NCBI GenBank assembly: GCA_963969495.1
Contig: OZ018317.1
Span: 35,557,726-35,621,725, forward strand
Length of the DNA stretch: 64,000 nucleotides
Origin: Ceratothoa steindachneri
Lineage: Eukaryota > Arthropoda > Malacostraca > Isopoda > Cymothoidae
Reading direction: 5' to 3'
The notes beneath the pieces are model-generated. The model saw nothing but the letters and a program-made list of their open reading frames with translations, was not told the origin of the DNA and did not search any database. The first letter of the stretch is position 1; the number at the start of each line of letters is the position of its first letter. The translations under genes were made by a program, and so were the position numbers. Of this stretch, positions 47,716 to 57,694 are shown one piece after another.

Positions 47716-48625
47716 TTGTCTAGAAAGTTAAATATTATTGTACCTAACTCATTTTCATCTCCTGTGACAATCACACTAAAAATAATTCACATCCATAAAA
47801 ATAATAACAAACCTAGCAAAAATGCTGCATTACTTCTAGGACTTAAAACTAACCCTCCTGGCCCCTCGAGAACCCAAGTAATGATTTTATATCTCATGTT
47901 CCGGACCGGAATGAGGGAAGTAAAGATACTCCTGAGGGTAGCTAAGATTTAAATTACTACCATTAATAATAATAATAAAGTACAAAATAGTAGAAAGTTA
48001 AAAAATCTCTCAAAGTTTGTTTTTATTTCCCTCAGTTTTGAAAGAAATTACATTGACTTGAAATCGTGCCTTCCATTCTTTTTTGCCCCCATAACATCCA
48101 AATTTATCTGGAGATGAAGGCGAAATTCCGACATCTTTATTGGATGAAACTAAACGAAGAAACGAAAATTACATTCGTACCCCCAGGGCCTCCGCGCCCC
48201 AATTCTGTAACACACTAACCTAAAAGTGAAATACATGAGCTCCGAACTTTGTTTTCCCCGGGATTCGAACGAACGGTAAATCCCCTTCAGTCAGCGGATA
48301 TTTGGGGCTGAGGAAGTGAGGGTGAGCGAGGAAGGTAAGAGAAAAGCGACAAATTTATCTGCACCCAAAACAGACGGGCCGATTTCCGTCAATTTCAAAC
48401 TCGCTTCCATTAATCCAACGTCAATTAGCGAGCTGAAAGGAAAATGGCGTCCCTTGCATTTTGTATTCATTTGCGTTTCAGTCGTTGACTTTTTTCGTTT
48501 ATTTTTGTCCTGGATGAATATTTGTTATTCAAATCGAAAATATGTGAAACATTTGAAAACATTAGAAATCCAGGTAAAAGTAATTTGACCAAGGAATTCG
48601 TAAATGCGACTTATCCTGACGTCAG
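47716..48625. other. Intergenic sequence
   Basis: Nothing recognised. Confidence 0.35.
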
Positions 48626-48627
48626 AC

Positions 48628-48852
48628 GTCATAAGGCGAAGCCCCTCATTTTGAAAGTAACTAAAAATGTTAATTTTTGGCAGAAATAGCCTAGAGTAGG
48701 CGGCGCTATCGTCTTTATTATTTCAATAAACGTGTAGGGCTGATAGCACATTTATCAAAATAATAAAGACGATAGCGCCGCCTAATTTAGGCTATTGCCA
48801 CCAAAAATTAACACTTTTAGCTACTTTCAAAAATGGGTCGCTTCTCCCCTCA
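48628..48852. mobile_element. Palindromic MITE-like element, ~225 bp
   Basis: Inverted arms of 75 to about 95 bases. The left arm runs from about 48640 (CATTTTGAAAGTAACTAAAA) through GGCGGCGCTATCGTC to 48727. The right arm mirrors it from 48758 (AAAATAATAAAGACGATAGC) to about 48835, and weaker pairing extends to GGCGAAGCCCC/GGGTCGCTTC. The loop is about 30 bases. Target duplication not resolved. Confidence 0.8.
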
Positions 48853-48859
48853 TACCTCC

Positions 48860-49690
48860 ACTTAATTGTGGGAGGTTGCACCCCTCACAAACCCCGCAAC
48901 TTTAAATAAAACTCGTAACATTCCTAATTTGAAAGGCTAACATTAGCTTTAAATGCAAAAGGCGATCGCGTAATGTCGGCAGTGATATCGTTGTGTTAAA
49001 TTACCTAAAAAAAACACTCACTTCTCGACAAAAGCTAAACTATTTCCACCTTTCACTATTATAATCAAGCCGCTCTTCTTTTTCACACCTGTTGCAATTC
49101 TTCGCTTTTAAAATGTGATCACGATCTATAGAAAAGTCTATTAAAGCAGTTTGAAATAGTCAACGAAATTAATGATTTTTTGTATAGGTTCAGAAACAGA
49201 ATGTTTTACATGTCATAACTTCTGTTTTGTTACAAAATCAAGGCCATCAGTTGATATAGATATCCTAAATTCTAAAAGAAATAGGAGTTGCTTCCAGGTG
49301 GAAAAACTGTGCTCCTCAGAAAATGGTCACCAGAAAGTTTCGTCTTGGAAAGTTTGGTCTCGGAAAATTCAGTCTTGAAATTTCGGTCTTCTTTTATATG
49401 CTTCTATTTGCTTTTAATGATAGAATTGGTGTTAGTCCTTCGAATCACACAAAGATACTGAGTAATGTATCTAATTCCAAACTTCCGTTTCTCATTTAGT
49501 TTATTTGAGCGTAGTAATCTTCTGGGTCGGTCATTCGAGGTCAATCCCATTCTCATCGATTTATTTTAAATTATGTTAATCCTTCGGAACAGATAAGAAT
49601 GTTATTTAGGATGTTCAGGATACGATCGTTAGGTCACTATCAAGCTACTTCTTGAAGAGCAGTGTCGTGCAAGTTCAACGTTCTATAAAT
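48860..49690. other. Intergenic sequence
   Basis: Nothing recognised. Confidence 0.35.
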
Positions 49691-49697
49691 TTTAAAA

Positions 49698-50130
49698 TTG
49701 CGCATTACCCATATTATGGCTGCTAAGTATTTTGAAAGTGAGAGGAATAAAGAAAAGTTGATTGACGAACTGAATTATATTTATGATTTCCATATGCTTA
49801 GTGTTGCTAAGGAAAGGAAACTTTGGCACTATGAGATGCGTAATAGATGTCATGCTCGCGTGCATACAGAGAACAAACCTGGTGATCCTGTAATTAGGAA
49901 AGAGCTCAATAATCATGAACATGAAGCTGATCCAAATGTAACAGAAGCAAGAATCACCATTTCAGAATTAAAAACCAAACTAAATAAGGGCGCTGAATTA
50001 AGCACCAGAGCTCTCACTTCAGAACAGTAAGTGGTGTTAGAGAATATGCCAAGTTATTCAAACTTGCACAATCTTACGATAAAGATAACAAATTAGCATT
50101 TTTAAAAGCAATTTCTTATAATCTTAAATA
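49698..50130 (+). pseudogene. FLYWCH-type zinc-finger fragment
   Basis: The open frame has KLIDELNYIYDFHMLSVAKE, RKLWHYEMRNRCHARVHTEN and KELNNHEHEADP, the aromatic, W, C...H-x-H pattern of a FLYWCH finger, although the first Cys (usually W-x-C) appears as W-H-Y. After the stop at 50028-50030, VLENMPSYSNLHNL in another frame resembles the linker that follows this finger in MULE-associated proteins. No transposase core is present. It may be a transposon remnant or a piece of a host gene. Confidence 0.6.
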
Positions 50131-51130
50131 ACAAGTTTATTTTTCAAGTTTTGTTTTAGACCGAAATTTCTGAGATCAAATTTTTCAAAACCAAATTTCT
50201 TTTTCTTTCAAATACTTCTTTTAATAAGAGCTTATGAGATAATTGTGTTTTAATTGTTTCTACTCCTTTAGTTTTGAATAATAATTTTACACTTATTATT
50301 TTTTTTAGTGTTCTTCCATTTATAAGTTTTTTTTTCTCTCTCTGAGAAAATAGAGGAAGAGGGGTGACGCCCCCTTGTCGCGGGAAGAGAGCTTGTGCGT
50401 ACCCTTGACTTTTCAAGCTACGTCGGCTGGGGTATCTCTCTTCTGGGTGCCCCTGGTAGGGATTCCCTTGTCGATTTTGTCGGAAATGAGGTTCCAGGCT
50501 AAGTGCGTCATTCTTCATTCTTTTTTGTACTCTATCCTTCTCTTTTTTTCACTTTTATCCTATCTCTTCCACTTACTATACAAAAAAAACATACTACTAT
50601 CATGTCACTCTTACCCTTCTTTCCATATTTCTACATATAAGGACCTGGTAGCTACCTCATGCGTCAGAAAAGAGGCTTTGGAACCTCTATAAACAACGCC
50701 AGTTGACGCTCACTGGTGCGAGAGACTAGTACTAGAGGTGTCCTAGGCGTTGGGGCACAATGAATGGGATGAGGGTATTGCACCGTTAACCCCTTCCCTG
50801 GCACGTAATTATTGACCATTCCTAGTGACCGTCGACGGGTGCCTCTGGTAGCATCGATCCGAGGTGACGGCCCTTTGTTCCCAGGTTGGTTGCCAGGCCA
50901 ATAAAAAGCCTTGGGTCGAGTCTCTTGGCGTGGCGGGATATCTATTGAACGATACTCCGAGATCTTGGCCGTCGTGAAGTAAACTAGTAGGAGTTTAGTA
51001 CGGGGCGTGCTCCGTTGTTCACCTGGTAAGAAATCGATGGCCCCTTCGGGGACCGTCAGTGCTGCTTGGTTGGGAGCCACGGCACGCCGAGGTTTGACTA
51101 CTCGGTCGGACGAACAGCAGCACATGGAGC

Positions 51131-52436
51131 GTGCCTTCTGAAAGATCCGAAACCTCTCCGATGGATAGGCGGGAGCGACTCACGTGGGAAGAACTCACCA
51201 ACGCCCCCTTTTTATCATTGATTGGTCACGAGTTTTCAGAGAGAGAGAATGCGCTCAAAATGACAAGCAAAAAAGGACCCGTTCGTATAAAACACAACTG
51301 TGCAACATGCCAGTTAGAAAAGTAGTGCGTTGACTTTCCGGAGGGCTGCTACTCAAAATGCATCCCGGAAAGTATCTGCACTACCTGTATATTGACGCGA
51401 GAGGTAAAAAACCTGAAAGACCTCTATAGAGCCTCATAGGAGAGAGCTAAAATCCTTGAAAGAAAGTTGGAGAAACTCGAAGCCCTTGACGCAGCTCAGA
51501 TTCGATGCCTAGAAGTGGTGCCGCCCACTGACGCTTCGGAATCCCCTGGTACCCAAGCGGAGATTCCGACATCATCTGAGGCTAAGCTAGCTGAGGCGAG
51601 AGAAAAAGAGAAAAAGAAGAAAGAAAAAAAGAAAAGAAATAGAGTTGAAACAAAAGAAAAAGAACCAAAAATAGAAGAAAAACAGATAAACAAGAATAAA
51701 AAGAAGGATAAGAATGTGGAGGGTAAAGAGGAAAAGGGGAGGCCTCTTCCAAAAGGGAAGACCCCATCTTCAGAGACCAAGTGTCCGAAGGTCACCCTTA
51801 TTGGTGACTCGCAAACACGGGGTCTGCAGCCACTGCTAGCGGCCCGCCTTCGCACTAGCTAGCGTGAAGGTAAGCTGTCTGCCAGGACGGGTTAACTACA
51901 ACATCAGAGTAAAGGCAGAGAAAACTCAGATTTCTGAGAATTCAGTTGTTGCTCTGATGGTAAGTGGCAACGACCTCTACCTCAAAGGGGGTAAGTTTAT
52001 CTTCAGTGGTAAGACCATCCAAACGACGATGGGAGCCGTGGATGACATAGGGCTTAAAACCCGCAAACGTTTCGTGGTTCAGATGCTTCCGAGAAGAGGT
52101 CCATCCCGAACCGCTCACGAGAGAAACGTCGCAGTGAACAGAAGGTTGGCGGATCTCTGCACGGCAGAAGAAGTCTTCTTCGTGGACCCCTATCGTACCT
52201 TTATCGGTAGAGACAATCTCTACCAAAGGGACGGGGTACATCTCTCCATAAAAGGTAAGGCCTTTCTCACCAACCTAATTCAAGATGTCGTGGAACGCAC
52301 CCAAAGGAGCGTTCGAAACAGAGCAAAAGCGGATGTGCGCCAGCACCCCCGTGTCACTCCTGGAACGACCTTCTCGGAGGTCGCCAAAAACGGTGTGACC
52401 ACGAAAACAGAGAAGCCGGGAAACGGAAGAGCGTAG
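51131..52436 (+). pseudogene. LINE ORF1 (copy B): zinc-finger, coiled coil and SGNH esterase-like domain
   Basis: It starts MPSERSETSPMDRRER at 51131, then CATCQ, a TAG stop, CVDFPEGCYSKC and CTTCIL form the Cys cluster (51297-51400). A Lys/Glu-rich stretch (51600-51740) may be a coiled coil. SGNH blocks: TLIGDSQTRGL (51798-51830), then a frameshift near 51862, ALMVSGNDLYLKGG (51952-51993) and LYQRDGVHLSIKGKAFL (52220-52270). All of the Ser, Asn, Asp and His positions are present, unlike copy A where G of SGND is C. The C-terminus ends EKPGNGRA at 52436. Confidence 0.85.
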
Positions 52437-52449
52437 GAAGTCCTACAAT

Positions 52450-55212
52450 AGGGGACTCCCTCAAAGTTCTTCTGTTTAATGCGAGGTCAATCAGGAATAA
52501 GTTCCTTGAGCGCCGTGGCCTCGTAGCAACAGAGGAACCTGAGATGGTGGCCATAACGGAGTCGTGGATAAAAACCTCAAGCCGAGATTTTGAAGGTGAA
52601 TTCTCCTTTCCCGGTTATCAGCTCTTCCTGAAAGATAGGCCAGACATAGAGGGTGGCGGTGTGATGTTGTATGTCAAGGATATCCTCAACTCGACGGATT
52701 GCAACATCGTACCTGACCATGAACTACTAGGTGTTGACCTAGAGATAGGTCCTGCCAAATACAGGACCCTGGTGCTTCATAGACCTCCTGCCCAACTCGT
52801 TGAAAAGGACAGAGATCTGTACCAGCTACTAGGAGAACTTTCGAAGACAGAGTGTTTATCGTTATGGGTGATTTCAACATACAAGTTGACCGGGAAACTA
52901 GAGAACCCTGTGGCGAGAACGCACTACTCCTGGAGTTCACGAACAACAAGTTTCTGACTCAATGGGTGAAAGAGCCAACGAGAGGAGACAATATCCTTGA
53001 CTTGATTTTCACCTCTAAGGATGACATCGTTGAGGACCTCTATGTTGGCGAAGAGCTCGGTGGCAGTGACCAGCGACTAATTAGATTTGTAGTCAAAGCC
53101 CCGAAGGCAGGGCCTGCACCTAGTAAATCGAGGAGACTCGATTTGAAAATAGCAGACATTGCAGGTCTTAGTGCTGGACTGACTGACGCGAGACTAGAAG
53201 TGTGCGATGCTGTTGAAGACTCGTGGAATAGTTTCAAAACCACATTCATGAGTCTTCAATCGCGTTTCATCCCTCTGAAATGACCCCGTCGGTCTTCTGT
53301 TCAACCAAAGTGGTTTAATCGAGAAATCGGCCAACTGCTTAGGGAGAAGAGAACTGTGTACCAGCAATCGAAGATCTCGGTTGACTTTAACGAATACCGG
53401 AGGCTAGCCAGGAGAGTGAAGTCCAGCATAAGGGCGGCTAAGCGGTCTGAGGAACAATGAGTGGCGAGACTCTGTAAAGAGAATCCCAAGGAGTTTTTTG
53501 GATATGTGAACAGCCCTAAACCAATCCGTCGAACAATTGGCCCTTTGAGAAATGAGGAGGGGGCATTAAAGCACTTAGATGCAGAAAATGCTAATCACCT
53601 CAACGACTACTTCTCTTCAGTGTTTACTGAAGAGTGTGGTTCCATCCCCCAGCCAATGGATTCCTACTCGGGGGAAAAGCTGGAGGATATGGACTTCACC
53701 AAAGGAGAAATAATAAAGAAGATCACTGACCTAATGACGAATAACTCACCTGGACCGGATGGGTTTCTACCTATAGTGTTGAAAGAAGTGTGCTATCAAG
53801 TGTCACGACACCTGAGCGCAATCATCAACATTTCAACCTGAACCGAATGCGTTCCTAGAGACTGGCGTGAGGCGGAGGTGACTCCTATCTTCAAGAAAGG
53901 AGACCGTAGCCAACCGTCAAACTGCCGACCTATCAGTCTGACTTCGATAGTCGGTAAACTCATGGAAAGCATCAGGTGGACCAAATGACGTCGTATTTAG
54001 AGTTAAACCTGCTACTGAGGAGTTCTCAGCACGGCTTCCGAAAGCAACGGTCATGCCTGACAAACCTTGTGGAATTCTTCCACTTCGTCTTCAGTGAGCA
54101 CGATCGCGACAAGGAGGTGGATGTGGTCTACTTAGACTTTCAGAATGCCTTTGATAAGGTACCACACCGCCACCTTCTCCGAAAAGTTGCTTGCGCTGGG
54201 CATAAACGGAAAAGTAGCCGGCTGGATCGAGAACTGGCTAAGTGGGAGACAGCAACGGGTGGTGGTGAATGGACAGGCTTCTGAGTCAGTGCTCGTTACT
54301 AGCGGGGTGCCTTAAGGTTCTGTCTTGGGACCACTACTATTCATCATCTACGTCAAAGACATGGACGGTGACATGGTTGCCAAGATTTCTAAATTTGCCG
54401 ACGTTCCCAAGCTTGGTATGAACGTTGCAAAGGATGGAAATAGTGCCTGCCTCCAGGAAGTTCTTGGGAAGATTGAGGAGTGGTCGGACACGTGGCAAAT
54501 GCCTTTTAACGTGAACAAATGCAAAGTGATGCATATTGGCCACAGAAACCCCCAATCTCAGTATGTCCTTAAGGGCACTGCTATTGAATCCACCGACACT
54601 GAGAAGGACTTGGGTGCAACAATCACTAGTGACATCAAGTTCTCGAAATAGTGCATTGAGGCGGAGCAAAAGGCCCAAAGGATGCTAGGCTATATAAAGC
54701 GCCACTTTGGATATCGGAACAAGGAGATTGTACTGTGTTTGTACACCTTACTTGTCTGACCGCACCTGGAGTATGCCGTGCAATTTTGCAGTCCTTCGTT
54801 TCAAAAGGACATTGCGAGATTGGAACGCGTACAAGCCAGGGCAACCAAACTGATTCCCTCTATCAGACATAAAAGTTATGAAGATAGATTAAGCGAATTA
54901 TATCTGTTCTCGTTGGAAACCCGTAGACTGCGTGGTCATCTCATCGAAGTTTTTAAAATACTTCGAGGGTTCGACAATGTTGACTTCAGGGATATTTTTA
55001 CACTTGTTGAGAGCAGAACAAGAAATCACGGCTTTAAACTTGAAATGAAGCGTTACAACAGCAATTTGTGTTGAAATTTTTTCACCTAGAGTATCTGCGG
55101 TAAGTGGAACGCACTTCCAGTGGAAGTTGTCAACAGTGAATCTGTTGACCAGTTCAAGTCAAGACTAGAAAAAGTCTTGAAAAGTAGCCGTTTAGGGACG
55201 CAAAACAATTGA
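52450..55212 (+). pseudogene. LINE ORF2 (copy B): endonuclease and reverse transcriptase, broken
   Basis: LLFNARSIRNK (52472-52504) lies upstream of the first ATG at 52544. ITESWI, GGGVMLYVKD, MGDFNIQVD (intact here) and SDQRLIRF follow, so the endonuclease His of SDH is Gln. Stops at 53281 and 53458 precede the RT, which has SPGPDGFLPIVL, AEVTPIFKKGDRSQPSN, VYLDFQNAFDKVPH and GPLLFIIYVKDM. The active site reads FADVPKLG, so the second catalytic Asp is Val. TGA at 54757-54759 is at the same codon as in copy A. The C-terminal reading ends KSSRLGTQNN and TGA at 55210-55212. Confidence 0.88.
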
Positions 55213-55335
55213 GCAGCCATGTGCCCGCTCGATTGCTAGACCAAAGGTACCATCTTTGAATGGACCGTAAGGTTTCCTAGTGTACTTTCTTTCCTTGTAA
55301 CTCCTTGTAACTTCTTATATTAACTCCTTAAATTT

Positions 55336-55734
55336 TACGGCCAAATTTACATAGCACCTCCGAAAATACCATGGACTTTGGCCCGTCTTTTCTGGTTCTA
55401 AATTCTTTGAATACTTTAGAAGAAATGTTAATTGCAAAGGTTTCAATTCTTGTATCAATTTGTACATTGACAAGTACTGGCCTTTTAAGTTATCAGGGTT
55501 TTACAAAGTCGAGTCAGAATCTTCATATTCTTCTCAATCTTTTGAGACTCTCCCTTCCATTCCCCCTCGTAAACCCTTACGATAAAAAAGCAAATTTGGG
55601 GGAGGGGATTCACATTAATTAAATTCATCAGTTTTCTTCTGTTATAGCCATCGTTACGAATCAAATGAATTCCCACTGTAATAAATTGGCTAGTCAAATG
55701 AGAAGTGCGAGATGAGATGAAGAAGGGGAGGCAA
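55336..55734. other. Intergenic sequence
   Basis: No gene seen. AAGTCGAGTCAGAAT near 55508 recurs near 63277 in similar context, possibly part of a dispersed repeat. Confidence 0.3.
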
Positions 55735-55925
55735 TGATTAACTTTACGGAAAAGGAGGAGGAGGATAGGAGGAGGTCGTGGGTAGGGGCAGCGGTGGTGG
55801 TGGGAAGGGGTGGTGTTGGTGGTAGATAGTGGTGCTGGTAGTGGGTGGGTATGGGTCCTGATGGGGGGCAGGTGGGGTGGTGCTGGTGCTGGTCAGGGAC
55901 GTTGGTGCTGGGTGGGTAGGGTTCC
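55735..55925. repeat. G-rich GGT/GGTGG low-complexity tract
   Basis: Nearly 190 bases of GGTGG, GGTGCTGGT and GGGTGGG words on the plus strand. It has several runs of three or more G close together, enough for G-quadruplex folding in principle. Confidence 0.85.
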
Positions 55926-57435
55926 TCTTTTTAACTGCGGCGAAGCGCTAGATCAAGCTATCGCTTGTTATTTCCAAAGGGAGTAAAATTCAATTATACC
56001 CATTTAGAGCCATGAAATGACCCATATGACCATGGGACATATGGTTATTCACCCTGGAGATTTCATATCTACCATCGGATTTGACGCTGGGTGAGGCCAT
56101 CTAGTTGCAGAAGCCTCATTTAGCCATTCAAGGGCACTTGTAAGTGAATTAAACCATGGGAAACCATCAATGCAATAACCATTCATTTTCTTATCAGAAA
56201 ATAGCGGCGAAATTTCACCTTATCTGATTCTATTCTTGAGATCAAATTGGTGGATCGGAGTTTTCTTTCCTTGGCAAAGGTAAAAAATGGGTCCAAACAA
56301 AACAAATTAATCTACATAGTTGATCTCAAATTTCGAATTTCCTTCTTTTTCGTTCATTTATCAATTTTAATCATTTGTGCGATTAGTATGTGGCCTAACC
56401 ATAATTTGTTTTAAATAAAAAATACGTGTTCGTTTCTCCTTTTCTTAGTGATATAAGAGTGAAGGTGCTGAGTTTAATAACTAATTTATAATGAATTTTT
56501 ATTTAAATTGAAAAAATGAAAAATTGATTATTCTCATCCATCTCTGAGCTTTAGGGGGAACGTCTACGAGATTTTGAACCATACTTTTACGTTCTTTTGT
56601 ATTAAAAAATAATTAAAAATCCTCACGGATAAACCATTTAAGCTAAAGCCTTGTGCTTGGTCTCATTAGCTAGCAAATTATCTAAATTTTCTTTGGTACT
56701 ATTCCAATAGATGGGATCATTAGAATACCATGATTTCCTCAAGATTTCCCAAACTTCTTCAAGCAAAATAGGAAAACCTAATTTCTCCACTGGGCCAAAA
56801 ATCGTGCTCTCTTACACACAGTCATACACACACTCACTCTCTCACTTTCCCACAGCCGTCTTTCTCTCTTTCTTCACAGACGACAAACGTTTGACTATTG
56901 TAATAAAACTCGTTGTAATAAAATGTCGTTTCAGTAGTCTAGTCGTTTGGCACTCTATCACTACCACAACGTTTTAAACGACATTAATTGTTGAAAACCT
57001 AATACTTCTTTATTTGGAAATCATCTTTACGAAAATGAAGAGAACTTGAATTCTAAAAGAATTTAGAGATATCCTTTAGACTATGATAACTTTACACCTT
57101 GATATACAGTTGGTGCAGTAGTAGCTACAGAATTGTTAATATTTCCCTAATTAATAAGTGTATACCCACTTTTGCACCTCCCTGTATGTTTCAATAGTTT
57201 GATAGTAAGAGATAGGATGAGATAAAGGGGAGTTGTAGAAAAGAAAGAATGTTTAGAAAGATACCTGGTAAAAGGCGCATTTTTTTAATCTTACTACTGT
57301 TTCCTACGGCCATGGCTTCACCTTGGAATGGCTTCAAACTACCAATCAGATTCAGCGATAGAGAAGCGCCTAAAATGCTCAAGTACTACTCCCAAATATG
57401 GAGTACCCTTCCTCCTGCTTAGAATTCAATATTAA
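55926..57435. other. AT-rich intergenic sequence
   Basis: Nothing recognised. Confidence 0.4.
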
Positions 57436-57439
57436 AGAA

Positions 57440-57690
57440 TAAGATTACATAAATAGAGGGCGAGATGCACTCCACCCTTAAAGAATAACAAGGGGATACC
57501 ATGAGACAACCACGAGGTATTTAGTCATGGTTGAATAGAGGGCAAGAGGCATCCAGTTTTAGTAACACCAAAAGAATACCTGTGAATAACCTTGAGGTTT
57601 GTAGGAATACTCAAAAAGAAGGAAAGAGGCCTACCTTGATGAATAACAAATGCATACCATTAGACAACCACGAGCAATCTTTAGAAGACT
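57440..57690. repeat. Degenerate ~78-bp tandem repeat, about three units
   Basis: GAATAACAAGGGGATACCAT followed by GAGACAACCACGAG (57484) recurs at 57642 with few changes. A more diverged copy lies between them (AAAAGAATACCTGTGAATAA near 57570). AGAGGGCRAGAKGCA marks the other half of the unit. Confidence 0.65.
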
Positions 57691-57694
57691 ACAA

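Larger units (their letters stand above)
50350..55335 (+). mobile_element. SGNH-ORF1 CR1-like LINE, copy B, near full length
   Basis: Composition rises in GC at about 50350 and falls after about 55335. 50350-51130 is probably the 5' untranslated region, followed by ORF1 (51131-52436), ORF2 (about 52450-55212) and a 3' untranslated region that ends in TCCTTGTAAC repeats (55295-55325). It matches copy A over 4 kb in the same orientation and is more damaged than A in the RT. Confidence 0.85.

Noticed and set aside
48241..48330. Possible minus-strand tRNA (GTTCGAATC B box)
   Set aside because: No A box at the right distance and no acceptor or anticodon stem could be drawn.
50664..51125. 153-residue minus-strand open frame
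   Set aside because: Lies antisense to the presumed 5' untranslated region of LINE copy B; no recognised motif and explained by higher GC.
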